Counted from the first letter of the stretch, positions 9,516 through 19,027 are shown. The stretch is DNA of 64,000 nucleotides from Myxococcales bacterium (GCA_020633435.1 JACKDP010000006.1:310001-374000); one strand, 5' to 3'. Notes: generated by a model from the sequence alone, not told the origin. Made by a program: numbers and translations.

Positions 9516-10249
9516 GCGAAGCGCGTGGGACGCTGGACGTGGGGCGGGTGCTGTCGGAGACCTTCGGGCTCTGGGCGAAGCTGCTGGGGCCGCTCTTGTT
9601 GATGAGCTTCGTCGTGCACCTGCCCCTGATCGGGTACACGGTGCACGTCGCGTTCAATGACCTGAGCCAGGCGACCCTGGAGCTGCTGACGCTGGTCGAG
9701 GTGGGCGGCGGCGTGGTCCTGGGCTTCCTGCTCGTGGGGGCCATCACCTACATGGTGGTCGAGCACATCGCGGGCCGGCGGCGGTCGGTGGGCGTGGTGC
9801 TGGCCATGGGCCTCCGGAGCCTCCCAGGCGTCTTCTGGGTCAGCCTCCTGAGCGGGCTCGTCGTGTTCGGCGGGCTGCTGCTCCTGGTGGTGCCGGGCGT
9901 GATCGTCGCCTGCATGCTCTGGGTGGTGGTGCCGGTGGCCGTGCTGGAGCAGCGGGGCGGCCTGGAGGCCCTCCGGCGCAGCCGCGAGCTGACGAAGGGG
10001 CTGCTCGGGCCGGTCTTCGGGGTCGTGTTCGTGTTCGGGTTCCTGGAGTGGGTGGTGAACAAGGTCCTCGAGATCAGCCTGCTCAGCGATCCGACGCCGG
10101 CGTCGGTGCAGGCGTTCCTGCTGATCAGCCTCGGCTGCTCCCTCGTCCTGAGCACCCTCAGCAGCGTGGCCGCGGCGGTCGGCTATGTGCACCTGCGCCA
10201 CGGCACCGACGGCGTGACGGCGGGGGATCTGGCGTCGGTGTTCGACTGA
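9512..10249 (+). CDS. Integral membrane protein, YciC/GPDPase-membrane-domain-like
   Basis: A 245-residue polytopic protein starting inside the ATGA overlap with the DUF99 gene. Hydrophobic segments lie at about residues 25-48, 60-85, 100-140 (LLSGLVVFGGLLLLVVPGVI), 170-190 and 205-225. The order of helices, the VVPVAVLEQRGGLEALRRS segment and the RGVL-type loops resemble the membrane domain of the YciC/UPF0259 family and of GPDPase membrane regions. The function of that family is poorly defined. Coupling to DUF99 suggests co-expression but gives no obvious shared role. The gene converges with the vWA lipoprotein gene 15 bp away. Confidence 0.65.
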   Translation: MSEARGTLDVGRVLSETFGLWAKLLGPLLLMSFVVHLPLIGYTVHVAFNDLSQATLELLTLVEVGGGVVLGFLLVGAITYMVVEHIAGRRRSVGVVLAMGLRSLPGVFWVSLLSGLVVFGGLLLLVVPGVIVACMLWVVVPVAVLEQRGGLEALRRSRELTKGLLGPVFGVVFVFGFLEWVVNKVLEISLLSDPTPASVQAFLLISLGCSLVLSTLSSVAAAVGYVHLRHGTDGVTAGDLASVFD

Positions 10250-10264
10250 CGCCGGCCCACCGGC

Positions 10265-11608
10265 TCAGCGCTGCAGGTAGCGCACGAGGATCTGCGCCCC
10301 GGCGTCGGGGCCGAAGCCCTCCTGGAACACGATGGCGTTCTCGGCCTCGTCGTAGGCCCAGTTGCCGAGCTGCTCCTGCTCGGCCCCGTTCGGCAGCACG
10401 ACGAAGACGCGCAGCGTGTCGGGATCGGGCAGGCCGGCCAGCGGGAAGCTGCGCTGCAGGCGCACGACGGTGGCGTCGAGCAGCACGTCGATGACGCGGC
10501 CCCAGTCGTTGTCGCAGATGTGCAGCAGGGCGCCGCCCGTCTCCTCGGCGCCGCGGATGTACTGCTCGCCGACGTCGGCGACGCAGCCGCGATCTTCGAG
10601 GCCCACGACGCCGTGCACGGTGAACTCGGGCCGCTGCATGTCGTTGCGGACGAAGGCCTTGAAGCGCGGCCAGCTCATGTCGGACTCGTCATCGGTGACG
10701 ACGATGAACTGCAGCAGGCTGCCGGCGCGCAGGAACGGGGCGAACGAGCGCCCGCCATCGCAGCCGCCCCAGCACTTCACGATGTCCTCGTACGGCTCCT
10801 CGCTGTCGACGCTCTCGTCGAGGTGGAGGAAGCGGTCCGTGTCGGCGCACTGGGGGCCGGCCATGGGCGGCGGGATGCAGACGTCGGGGTCACGGGGGTT
10901 GGTGCCGCGCTCGCTGATGAGGACGACGTGGTAGTCGATGCCGGCGTCCACCAGGCGGGTGGCCAGGGTGCCCAGGTTGGCCTCCACCTGGGCGACGGTG
11001 TCGTCCATGGAGCCGGAGTTGTCGACGGACATGATGAAGTCGACGGGGCGGCTCAGGCGCTCCTCCCCGACGCGGAAGCGCTCCTGCCGGGGCTGGCCGG
11101 GCACGCCCTCGCCGCCCGCCCCGCCGCCGCCGCCCGCGCCGCCGCCGCCGGGCTGGTCGCACCACTCGTCCACGAGGCCGTCGCAGTCGTCGTCGAGGGC
11201 GTTGCAGGCCTCGGGCGCCGGGCCGGTGCTGCCCTCGCAGGGGCCATAGGACTCGCCGGTGGCGTCGCAGCGGCGCGTGCCCTCGGTGCAGGTGCCCACC
11301 CCGCGCGCCTCGGCCGGGCCGGCGAAGCAGACGGCGGGGCCGGTGCAGGGGCAGGCGATCTCGTCGACGCGGCCGTCGCAGTCGTTGTCGAGGCCGTCGC
11401 AGACCTCGGAGACGCAGCCCGGCCGGGCGCCGCCGCCACCCCCGCCGCCGGCGCCCGCGTCGAAGCCGGGCGTGGGCAGGAAGGCGTCGCGGACGCCGCC
11501 CCCGTCGGCCACCGGATCGAGCGCGGGGTCGGAGCAGGCCACCAGGGCGACCGCGGCCCCGAACAGCGCGATCTGCTTGAAGATTTGCCGAGGGGCGCGG
11601 GCCGCCAT
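10265..11608 (-). CDS. vWA-domain lipoprotein with two MopE-type repeats
   Basis: 447 residues from ATG 11606-11608. An upstream in-frame ATG at 11644 would put charged sequence before the signal, so it was not used. The signal ends in VALVACSDP. Two MopE-type motifs follow (CDGLDNDCDGRVDE and CNALDDDCDGLVDE), then a Gly/Ala linker and a von Willebrand A domain from about residue 190. Its MIDAS motif is intact (DNSGSMD), with a TDDESD motif near the domain's second half. Members of this kind are secreted or surface proteins that bind divalent metal and, through vWA, protein partners. The gene is convergent with the membrane protein gene and immediately downstream of the MYXO-CTERM gene on the same strand. 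Confidence 0.85.
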   Translation of the reverse strand: MAARAPRQIFKQIALFGAAVALVACSDPALDPVADGGGVRDAFLPTPGFDAGAGGGGGGGARPGCVSEVCDGLDNDCDGRVDEIACPCTGPAVCFAGPAEARGVGTCTEGTRRCDATGESYGPCEGSTGPAPEACNALDDDCDGLVDEWCDQPGGGGAGGGGGAGGEGVPGQPRQERFRVGEERLSRPVDFIMSVDNSGSMDDTVAQVEANLGTLATRLVDAGIDYHVVLISERGTNPRDPDVCIPPPMAGPQCADTDRFLHLDESVDSEEPYEDIVKCWGGCDGGRSFAPFLRAGSLLQFIVVTDDESDMSWPRFKAFVRNDMQRPEFTVHGVVGLEDRGCVADVGEQYIRGAEETGGALLHICDNDWGRVIDVLLDATVVRLQRSFPLAGLPDPDTLRVFVVLPNGAEQEQLGNWAYDEAENAIVFQEGFGPDAGAQILVRYLQR

Positions 11609-11670
11609 GCGCTGCTCCTGGACCGTGTGGGGCCAGGATGCCACGAACCGCCGGGCCGGGTCGACGCGCC

Positions 11671-13836
11671 TCAGCGGCGCCGGCGGCGCACGAGGGCCAG
11701 GCAGGCGGCGGCGAAGAGCAGGAGCCCGCCGGGCGCGGGCCCGCCGCCCAGGGTGCAGCCGCCGCCGCCGGTGTCGCCCTCGTCGGCGGCCGGCGGCCTC
11801 GGGGTGCGGGGGGGACGCCGGCCAGCGTCGGAGTCGGCGATGCCGCCGTCCGGCTCGCCCTCCATGGGCAGGCCCTCGGTGGGGGCCGGATCCTCGCCGT
11901 CGCGCAGGCCGTCGCCGTCCGTGTCGGGGTTGAGGGGGTCCGTCTCCAGCGGGTCCACCACGCCGTTGCCGTTGGCGTCCTCGGCGCCGTCGACGCGGCC
12001 GTCACCGTCGGTGTCGATGTCTCGCGGGTCCGTCTCGCCGGGATCCTGCACGCCGTTGTGGTTGGCGTCCTCGATACCATCGGGCAGGCCGTCGCCGTCG
12101 GTGTCGGTGCGCAGCGGATCCGTCCCGCCGTCGCGCTCGACGCCGTCGAGCAGGCCGTCCCCGTCGGTGTCGGGGTTGTGGGGATCGGTCTCGTCCGGAT
12201 CGACGATGCCGTTGCCGTTGCGATCCTCGTCGGGGTCGAGCAGGCCGTCGCGGTCGCTGTCGCCCGCCTCGTCGTCGGGCCCGATGCGCAGGGTGGCCAC
12301 GGGGCCGTCGCAGGTGCGGCAGGTGGCCATCGTCGCCGCGGCGCGGGAGGCGTGCGTCCAGGTGTCGAAGGCCAGCGGGACGTCGGTGCCCTGGCCCGTC
12401 TCGGGATCCGGGGCCTCGTACTGGCGCCAGCGCCGAAGCTGCGGCCGGCCGTCGACGCGGGAGCCCTCGGGCAGCACCTCCACCGCGTCGTCGGCGTCGA
12501 CGAGGGCCGCGTCGTCCCGGATGGCCCGGTCGTTCCAGTACATCACCGCGGGCTCCGGCCCCATCGGCCCGAGGCGCTCGAGCCGGAAGCCGCCGCTGTT
12601 GTCCTCGATGTCGAACATGGGGACGTGGATCTCGCCGACGGTCAGGCTGACCTCGAACCCGTACTCGCCGGGCGGCAGCGGGGCGCCGTCCGGGCCGGCG
12701 CCGTCGAAGGGCACCTCGTTGAGGCCCGCCATGGCGTCGCCCACGAGCAGGCGGTCGCGGCTGCCGTCGAAGACGCCGTCCTGGTCGGTGTCGATGATGA
12801 CGCGGTAGACGCCGGGGCCGCTGGCCTCGAAGCCGAAGGTGCCCGCGTCCTGTACGCCGTCGCCGTTGGGGCTCAGGCTCGGCGTGCCGGCCTCGTCTTC
12901 AAAGGTGACCTGGGCCAGGGCGGCGGCCGGCGGCGCCGGGGGCGGCGGCTCGGGCGGGTGCAGGTAGAGCGGGAACCGGGTGGGCGCGCGGCGGACCTCG
13001 CCGCCGTCGTAGAACGGGCAGACGCCGGCGGCGTCGGGGTCGCCGAACTGGCACCAGCTCTGGTCGCGGAAGTCCGCGAGGCCGTCGTTGTTGGCCACCA
13101 GGGCGTAGCGGAAGCCCCGCATGTCGGTGAGGCGCAGGGTGAAGACCTGGCCGGCGTCGCCGACGGGCACGACGACGTGGAAGACGCCGTGGCTGCCGAG
13201 GGAGAAGCTGTGGGCGTTGAGGAGCCACTGGCGGGCGAAGAGGCGGCCGCCCGGCACCGACACGCCGCCGGGGCCGACGACGTCCACCAGGAAGAAGCGC
13301 GTGGAGGCGCCGCTGCGCGAGAGCGTCTCGGCCTCGCCCACGAAGTCGAGCGTCCAGACGCCGGGGGCGCCGGTGAGGGTGACGAAGCGCGGCGGCGCGC
13401 CGGCGACGCAGTAGCCCTCGCCGGGGGTGATGGCGACGGCGCGGGCGCAGAGGCCGGAGCGCTCCGCGGCGGCGTAGGCCTCGCCCGTCCGCTGGAAGTA
13501 GCAGCGCAGGCCGTCGGCGCACTCGGCGTCGCCCCCGCAGCGGACGGTGTCGGGGGGGTAGGCGAGCACCTCGGCGCCGACGCGGGCGGGCAGGACGGGG
13601 TTGGGGGCGCCGGGCTCCCGATCGATGGCGGCGCCGTCGACGGGGGCCTCCTGGCGGCCGTCGTCGCTGGAGCAGAGCTTCAGGCTCTCGCCCTCGCGCA
13701 CCTCGACGCGGACGAGGGTGACGTCCTCGAGGCCCTGGGTGAGGCCGAGCTGGGGGGTGCCCTCGGGGAGCGCCCAGGCCGGGCCGGTGAGGAGGAGGCC
13801 GAGGAGGGCCGTGGTGCGTCCGACCATGCCGTACAT
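11671..13836 (-). CDS. Secreted MYXO-CTERM protein with thrombospondin type-3 repeats
   Basis: About 721 residues. Start placed at ATG 13834-13836 (MYGMVGRTTALLG, next to GAGGG); ATG 13825-13827 is equally possible. The long open frame upstream lacks a signal peptide. The mature protein has a beta-rich N-terminal half with scattered Cys and a segment LSPNGDGVQDAG typical of gliding-type C-terminal modules. After it come acidic Ca-binding thrombospondin type-3 repeats (DTDGDGLLDG, DTDGDGLPDG, DTDGDGRVDG, DTDGDGLRDG). The C-terminus is a MYXO-CTERM tripartite tail: GGGGCTLGGG, a hydrophobic helix, then RRRRR. Such tails are processed by a myxosortase and the Cys is then lipid-anchored to the surface; no myxosortase is visible in this window. 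Confidence 0.85.
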   Translation of the reverse strand: MYGMVGRTTALLGLLLTGPAWALPEGTPQLGLTQGLEDVTLVRVEVREGESLKLCSSDDGRQEAPVDGAAIDREPGAPNPVLPARVGAEVLAYPPDTVRCGGDAECADGLRCYFQRTGEAYAAAERSGLCARAVAITPGEGYCVAGAPPRFVTLTGAPGVWTLDFVGEAETLSRSGASTRFFLVDVVGPGGVSVPGGRLFARQWLLNAHSFSLGSHGVFHVVVPVGDAGQVFTLRLTDMRGFRYALVANNDGLADFRDQSWCQFGDPDAAGVCPFYDGGEVRRAPTRFPLYLHPPEPPPPAPPAAALAQVTFEDEAGTPSLSPNGDGVQDAGTFGFEASGPGVYRVIIDTDQDGVFDGSRDRLLVGDAMAGLNEVPFDGAGPDGAPLPPGEYGFEVSLTVGEIHVPMFDIEDNSGGFRLERLGPMGPEPAVMYWNDRAIRDDAALVDADDAVEVLPEGSRVDGRPQLRRWRQYEAPDPETGQGTDVPLAFDTWTHASRAAATMATCRTCDGPVATLRIGPDDEAGDSDRDGLLDPDEDRNGNGIVDPDETDPHNPDTDGDGLLDGVERDGGTDPLRTDTDGDGLPDGIEDANHNGVQDPGETDPRDIDTDGDGRVDGAEDANGNGVVDPLETDPLNPDTDGDGLRDGEDPAPTEGLPMEGEPDGGIADSDAGRRPPRTPRPPAADEGDTGGGGCTLGGGPAPGGLLLFAAACLALVRRRRR

Positions 13837-14077
13837 TTCCCTCGATGTGCGCCTGTGTTTCGCGCTTTTCGTCGGAATCTCAAACACTTCGGGCCCGAGT
13901 GTCCGACCCCCTACAGGGCACCAGGGGCGGTCGGTCGGTGTCAAGGCCCAAGGCCCCCGATCGACCTCGGCCCCGTCCGGCTTGCTCGCCTGGGCGATTC
14001 GGCGTTCAATCGGCCGGTAAGCATCTGTTGAGGCTGAAGGTCGAGCCCCCCGGGTCGACCGCGGAGGGAGGGAGGAG

Positions 14078-15016
14078 ATGCGCCCCATCTGGGCTGGCCC
14101 GCTGGCGGGCATCCTGGCGCTCGGGCTGGCCACGGCGAGCCAGGCCGAGGTGCGGCCGTCGGACATCAACCGGCCGGTGGGCGAGGACGGCCTCGGCCCC
14201 GGCTACGGCGGCAACCAGACGCAGTGGGCCCTGGAGCTGGTGGGCTTCTTCGGCACCGGCACCTCGGCGGCGGGCCGCGACGTCGACCGGGTGAGCCTGG
14301 CCCCGACGCTGCGGGTCGCGACGCCGGAGCGCCGCAACGACGTCGAGGTGGTCTGGGCGCTGCTCTCGCACCGCCAGACCGAGACGGACCTGGATCTCAC
14401 CCGCCAGGACCTCTTCGTCAGCAACGTGCACGTGGGCTACCACTGGGCCTGGCGAAGCCTGGCGCGGCAGCTCCGGTTTGGCCTGAGCCTGACGCTGCCG
14501 GCGGCGCGCCTGCCCACCGACTCGGCGGACGCCATCCGCCTGGCCCTCGACGCGTACGCGACGCAGGCGGCCATGCGCGGCTGGCGGGAGCTGTGGCTGT
14601 GGACGCCCGAGACCCTGACGGTGGCGGGGCACTTCGACCTGTACAGCCGGCAGGCCTCCGGTCTCATCTTCGGCGGCCAGATCATCGCGGGCGCCATGCA
14701 GCGCACCAGCGACTCGCCGGTGATCGAGGAGCAGAACGTCGTGGTCCAGGCCGATCTGGATCTGGCCTTCGACGTCGCTCACGGCCGCTACCTGCTGCGG
14801 GCGGGCGTGGTGGCCCTGCCCATCACCGAGGCGGACGACAAGCTGCAGGCCTCCATCGAGCCGGAGGCCCGCTTCCGCCTGGGCCCGGTGGATCTGGTGA
14901 CGCGGCTGACGGTGCCCGTCAACAAGCCGGCGGGCTTCGCGTTCTCGGAGGGCGGGTTCTGGGCCGCCACCATCGGCATCGCCAACGCCACGTCCCAGGT
15001 GCTGCCCGAGGAGTAG
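14078..15016 (+). CDS. Exported probable outer-membrane beta-barrel protein
   Basis: 312 residues with a signal peptide cut after ATASQA. The mature part alternates polar and hydrophobic residues in many short strands (ALELVGFFGTGT, LRFGLSLTLPAARLP, LTVAGHFDLYS, FRLGPVDLVTRLTVPVN), as in outer-membrane barrels. There is no recognisable enzyme motif. The start is supported by a run of GGAGG sites just before ATG. It is transcribed divergently from the MYXO-CTERM gene across a 240-bp gap. The family is not recognised, and a periplasmic beta-protein is the main alternative. Confidence 0.65.
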   Translation: MRPIWAGPLAGILALGLATASQAEVRPSDINRPVGEDGLGPGYGGNQTQWALELVGFFGTGTSAAGRDVDRVSLAPTLRVATPERRNDVEVVWALLSHRQTETDLDLTRQDLFVSNVHVGYHWAWRSLARQLRFGLSLTLPAARLPTDSADAIRLALDAYATQAAMRGWRELWLWTPETLTVAGHFDLYSRQASGLIFGGQIIAGAMQRTSDSPVIEEQNVVVQADLDLAFDVAHGRYLLRAGVVALPITEADDKLQASIEPEARFRLGPVDLVTRLTVPVNKPAGFAFSEGGFWAATIGIANATSQVLPEE

Positions 15017-15082
15017 CCGCGCGGCCCGCCCATCAGGGCGCGGCCTTGGCGACCATCGGCGCCCCCCTGGTAGACTCCGCCC

Positions 15083-18000
15083 ATGCGCTCCCTCCTCTGG
15101 CTGGCCGGCCTCGTGCTGGCGGGCTGCCTGCCCGCGATCGACGACGAGTGTGGCCCCGCGCGACCCTGCGCGGCCGGGCGCTGCCTGGAGGGCGTGTGCC
15201 TGGGCGACGCCACCCTGGCGCCCGACGCCGAGGACGCGGCGCCGCCGCGGGTGGACGCCGAGGTGGAGGCGGATCGCGGGGCCATCCCGCCGGGCTGCGA
15301 GCCGGCCCCCGAGACCTGCGACGACCGCGACGAGGACTGCGACGGCCGGGTGGACGAGGGGCTGTGGCGGCCCTGCCGGGTGGGGGCCCCCGAGCTCGAC
15401 GGCGTAGGGGTGTGCCGCGCGGGCCAGGCGCGATGCGTGGCCGGGGCCTGGGGGGCCTGCGAGGACGCGGTCGGCCCCCGGCGGGAGCGCTGCGACGGCG
15501 AGGACTCCGACTGCGATGGCCAGGTGGACGAGGCGCTGGACGAGACCTGCTACAGCGGGCCGGCGGGCACCGCAGGCCAGGGTCGCTGCCGGGCGGGGAC
15601 GCGGGCGTGCCTCGCGGGGGCGGCGTCGCCGGAGTGCCGGGGCCAGGTGCTCCCGGTGCCCGAGCGCTGCGATGGCGAGGACGACGACTGCGACGGGCGG
15701 GCGGACGAGGGCCTGGACTGCGCGTGCCGCGAGGGCGACGTGCGCCTCTGCGCCGGCGGGGCGCAGGGGGCCTGCCGCCCGGGCGAGCAGCGGTGCGTCG
15801 GGCGCCGGTGGGGGCCCTGCGCCGGGGCGGTGCTGCCCGGCGAGGAGGTCTGCAACGCCCTCGACGACGACTGCGACGGCGAGGTGGACGAGGGGCTGGA
15901 CGGCGCGCGCTGCGTGCTCGGCGTGGGCGGCTGCCGGCGCGTCGGGGCCCTGGCCTGCGAGGCCGGGGAGCTCGGCTGCGCGGCGCCCGCGGACGCCGGC
16001 CCCGAGGCCGAGCTCTGCAACGGGCTCGACGACGACTGCGACGGCCGGGCCGACGAGGACGACGCCCTCGGGGCCGCGTGCACGGCGGGGCTCGGCGCCT
16101 GCGAGGCCGAGGGCTTCCTGCGCTGCGGCGTCGACGGCGACGTGCTCTGCGACGCCTCGCTGCCGCCCCCGCGGCTGGAGCGCTGCGATGGCCTGGACGA
16201 CGACTGCGACGGCCGCGTGGACGAGGGGGAGAGGGGCCAGCCCCTGCGGGTGCCCTGCTACCTCGGCGCGCCGGACCAGGCGGGCGTGGGCGAGTGCCGG
16301 GCGGGCGTGCAGGCCTGCGCCGACGGGCTGCCCGCGGGGACCTGCCAGGGCGCGGTGGGCCCGACCGCCGAGATCTGCAACGGGCGCGACGACGACTGTG
16401 ACGGCGTGGTGGACGAGCTGCCCGAGGGGGGCTGCGCCTGCGAGCCGGGCCTGACGCGCCCGTGCTACGGCGGCCCGCCCGGCACGGAGGGCGTCGGGGC
16501 CTGCGCCCCGGGCGTGCGGACCTGCGCGCCGGACGGGCGTTTCGGGGCCTGCGTGGGGGAGCGCGGCCCCGCCGAGGAGGCCTGCAACGCCGTCGACGAC
16601 GACTGCGATGGGCGCGTCGACGAGGCGGTGCCCGGGGCGGGCCGCGGCTGCACGGCCGGGGTCGGGGCCTGCGCCCGTGAGGGCCGGCTCGTCTGCGCGG
16701 GGGGCGCCCTGGGCTGCGACGCGCGCGCGGCTTCCCCCATCGCCGAGATCTGCAACGGGGCCGACGACGACTGCGACGGGCGGGTGGACGAGCAGCTCGC
16801 CGGCCTGAGCCAGCCCTGCACCGTCGGCGTCGGGGCCTGCGAGGCCACCGGGGTGACGCGCTGCGAGCCGGGGCGGGGGGTCATCTGCGACGGCGTGCCC
16901 CAGAACCCACGGCCGGAGCGCTGCAACGGGGCCGACGACGACTGCGACGGCCTGGTGGACGAGGGCGTCCAGCAGGCCTGCGGCGGGTGCGAGCCGCCGC
17001 CGCCCGACACCTGCAACGGCCGCGACGACGACTGCGACGGCCGGGTGGACGAGGCGCCGGATCCGCTGGTGGGCGCGGCCTGCCGGGTCGGCGTGGGGCA
17101 GTGCGCGGCCGAGGGGGCCTACGTCTGCGGGCCGGGTGGCCTGGTGTGCACCGGCCAGGCCGGCCTGCCCACCGAGGAGCTGTGCAACCGCCTCGACGAC
17201 GACTGCGACGGCGTGGTGGACGACGAGGCGCGCTGCCCGCTGGCGGGCGTCGTGGGGGCCCGGTGCGACGACGGCCGGTGCCGGTTCGAGGCCTGCGCGC
17301 CGGGGTACTTCGACGCGGACGGCGTGGCCGACACGGGGTGCGAGCGGGGCTGCGCCATCGGACGCGACGCCGACGGCGTGGCGGTGGCCGATCGCGTGGT
17401 GGGCGCCGGGCGGTGGGCCCGATCCGCCACCGGGGCCCAGGGCACCGCGACGAGCTTCGTGGATCTGCAGGGCGATCTCATCGTGGTGGCGGGCCCGAAC
17501 CGCTGGCGCGTGGGGGCGGCGGGGATGGCGCTCTCGTGGCCGGCCATCGCGGCGGTGCCCACGGGCTTCGTGGTGGTGGTGCGGGCGGAGGGCATGGCCC
17601 GCGCGGAGCTGTGGCGCGTCGACCTGCGCCCCGGCCAGGAGGCTCGCACGGACGTGCTGGCGTCGCCCGGGGCGGGGCCGGCGGCGGTGCGGGCCCTGGC
17701 GGCGGGGGGCGTGGCGATCGCCTGGCTGGGGGACGCGGGGGCGCAGCGGGCGCTCTTCCTGGCGCGGGACGGCGAGGCGGCCCAGAGCTTCCCGCTGGCG
17801 GGGCTGGCCGGGCTGCCGGCGTCCGCCGCCCCCGGGATGCTGGTGGACGCCGACCGGACGTGGCTGGTCGTGCCGGTGCTGGCGGACGGCGCGCTGCGGC
17901 TGCAGGCCCATGTGCAGCAGGGCGGCCGGCTGGCCCAGGTGGGGCAGGCCGACGGCGTGGGTCCGGTGCAGGGGCCGCTGCTGGCCGCGCGGCGCGGGGC

Positions 18001-18346
18001 GGCGGCCCAGGTGGCCTACGCCGGCGGCGGGGCGCTGCGCCGGCACGTCTGGCGGCTCGAGGCGGAGCCGGGGCTGGGGCCGGCGCTGGCGCTGCGGGAG
18101 GGCGAGGGCGTCTCGGTGGGCAGCCTGGTGGCCACGGCCGAGGGCTTCATCGCCTCGACGGCGGCGGTCGCGGCGGCCGGCGGCTGCCAGATCCACCTGC
18201 TGCGGGATGACGGGGGGCTCGTCGGCACCGTGCCGATGGGGCGGCTCGACTGCCAGGCGCTCAGCCTGTCGCCGGACGCGACGCCGCTGGTGACGTGGAC
18301 AGACGTGGCGAGCCGCGTCTGGGCGACGCCGTCGGGCTGCCGCTAA
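15083..18346 (+). CDS. Lipoprotein with twelve MopE-type repeats and a C-terminal propeller-like region
   Basis: 1087 residues. The lipobox is LVLAGCLPA (Cys at about residue 14). Residues ~70-720 contain twelve motifs of the form C[ND]GxDDDCDGxxDE, spaced about 50 residues apart and separated by Cys-rich connectors (CYSGPAGTAGQGRC type). This repeat is the MopE-type putative metal-binding motif; the acidic loops suggest Ca or another divalent cation. Residues ~760-1087 have few Cys and read as repeated short beta-strands, compatible with a beta-propeller, ending in CR. The gene stands alone between the barrel protein and the convergent DAAQP lipoprotein. A surface role is likely and the ligand is unknown. 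Confidence 0.8.
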   Translation: MRSLLWLAGLVLAGCLPAIDDECGPARPCAAGRCLEGVCLGDATLAPDAEDAAPPRVDAEVEADRGAIPPGCEPAPETCDDRDEDCDGRVDEGLWRPCRVGAPELDGVGVCRAGQARCVAGAWGACEDAVGPRRERCDGEDSDCDGQVDEALDETCYSGPAGTAGQGRCRAGTRACLAGAASPECRGQVLPVPERCDGEDDDCDGRADEGLDCACREGDVRLCAGGAQGACRPGEQRCVGRRWGPCAGAVLPGEEVCNALDDDCDGEVDEGLDGARCVLGVGGCRRVGALACEAGELGCAAPADAGPEAELCNGLDDDCDGRADEDDALGAACTAGLGACEAEGFLRCGVDGDVLCDASLPPPRLERCDGLDDDCDGRVDEGERGQPLRVPCYLGAPDQAGVGECRAGVQACADGLPAGTCQGAVGPTAEICNGRDDDCDGVVDELPEGGCACEPGLTRPCYGGPPGTEGVGACAPGVRTCAPDGRFGACVGERGPAEEACNAVDDDCDGRVDEAVPGAGRGCTAGVGACAREGRLVCAGGALGCDARAASPIAEICNGADDDCDGRVDEQLAGLSQPCTVGVGACEATGVTRCEPGRGVICDGVPQNPRPERCNGADDDCDGLVDEGVQQACGGCEPPPPDTCNGRDDDCDGRVDEAPDPLVGAACRVGVGQCAAEGAYVCGPGGLVCTGQAGLPTEELCNRLDDDCDGVVDDEARCPLAGVVGARCDDGRCRFEACAPGYFDADGVADTGCERGCAIGRDADGVAVADRVVGAGRWARSATGAQGTATSFVDLQGDLIVVAGPNRWRVGAAGMALSWPAIAAVPTGFVVVVRAEGMARAELWRVDLRPGQEARTDVLASPGAGPAAVRALAAGGVAIAWLGDAGAQRALFLARDGEAAQSFPLAGLAGLPASAAPGMLVDADRTWLVVPVLADGALRLQAHVQQGGRLAQVGQADGVGPVQGPLLAARRGAAAQVAYAGGGALRRHVWRLEAEPGLGPALALREGEGVSVGSLVATAEGFIASTAAVAAAGGCQIHLLRDDGGLVGTVPMGRLDCQALSLSPDATPLVTWTDVASRVWATPSGCR

Positions 18347-18367
18347 GGGTCCGAGACCAAAGAGGAA

Positions 18368-18895
18368 TCAGGGAGCGGCGTCGACCGGGGTGGCGTCGGC
18401 CGGGGCGGCGTCGGGCGCGGCCGCGTCGGGGAGCGCAGCGTCCGGCTGGGCCGCGTCCGGCTGGGCCGCGTCCGGCTGGGCCGCGTCCGGCTGGGCGGCG
18501 TCCGGCTGAGCCGCGTCCGGCTGAGCCGCGTCCGGCCGGGCCGCGTCCGGCTGGGCCGCGTCCGCCGAGGTCGCGTCCGAGAGGGCCGCGTCCATCGCCC
18601 CGGCGTCCGCCGGGCTCGCGTCGGCCGCCCCGAGGGGCGCGATGCAGCGGTTGAAGGTGCAGAGCGCCCCATCGGTGCAGTCCGAGTCGAGGCGGCACTC
18701 CACCTCGCAGCGGCCCGACACGCAGGCGCGGCCCGCGCCGCACTCGGCGCTGGACTGGCAGCCCGCGATGGCCAGGTCGCTGGACAGCGTGCAGGCCGGC
18801 GCCCCGGCCAGGGCCAGGGCCGCCAGGGCCCCGCCAGCGAGGCGGAGCGCGAGGCGCGCCGACAGGCGGCGCGGAGACGTGTGCGAAGCGGCCAT
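18368..18895 (-). CDS. Small Cys-rich lipoprotein with a DAAQP repeat tail
   Basis: 175 residues. The signal ends with LAGAPACTLS. Residues ~40-90 hold ten Cys in two disulfide-knot-like units (CQSSAECGAGRACVSGRCE, then CRLDSDCTDGALCTFNRC). From ~95 to the end the protein is almost entirely PDAAQ/PDAA pentapeptides, probably an extended spacer. The tail is encoded by near-perfect 15-bp repeats, so copy number may vary between strains. It is convergent with the 12-repeat lipoprotein gene 21 bp away. No function is assigned. Confidence 0.75.
   Translation of the reverse strand: MAASHTSPRRLSARLALRLAGGALAALALAGAPACTLSSDLAIAGCQSSAECGAGRACVSGRCEVECRLDSDCTDGALCTFNRCIAPLGAADASPADAGAMDAALSDATSADAAQPDAARPDAAQPDAAQPDAAQPDAAQPDAAQPDAAQPDAALPDAAAPDAAPADATPVDAAP
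18430..18570 (-). repeat. 15-bp tandem repeat encoding PDAAQ units
   Basis: About nine copies of GCCGCGTCCGGCTGG-type units in phase with the reading frame of the small lipoprotein, with only occasional substitutions (CTGAG, CCGGG). Confidence 0.85.
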
Positions 18896-19013
18896 GGTGG
18901 GATCCTCCTCCCCGAGCGCCGCCGGTGGTTACACCACGGGGCGCCATCGCGTCCACCGCCTTGCGTCCGGTCGAGGCCCGCGGGCAGAATCAGCGCCCCT
19001 CGGCCCAGCCCCC

Positions 19014-19027
19014 GGAGGCTTACGTTG
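19014..19027 (+). promoter_or_regulatory. Ribosome binding site fixing a TTG start for gltX
   Basis: GGAGG at 19014-19018, six bases, then TTG at 19025. The conserved N-terminus of the enzyme (TVRTRVAPSPTG) begins directly after, so TTG is the start even though the frame stays open 144 bp further upstream. Confidence 0.75.

Noticed and set aside
14006..18196. A 1396-codon open frame on the minus strand.
   Set aside because: Antisense of the barrel-like gene and the 12-repeat lipoprotein gene, both of which have signals, RBS sites and domains.
18881..19024. A longer N-terminus for gltX.
   Set aside because: GluRS begins with VRTRVAPSPTG, and a GGAGG site positions TTG 19025 directly before it.
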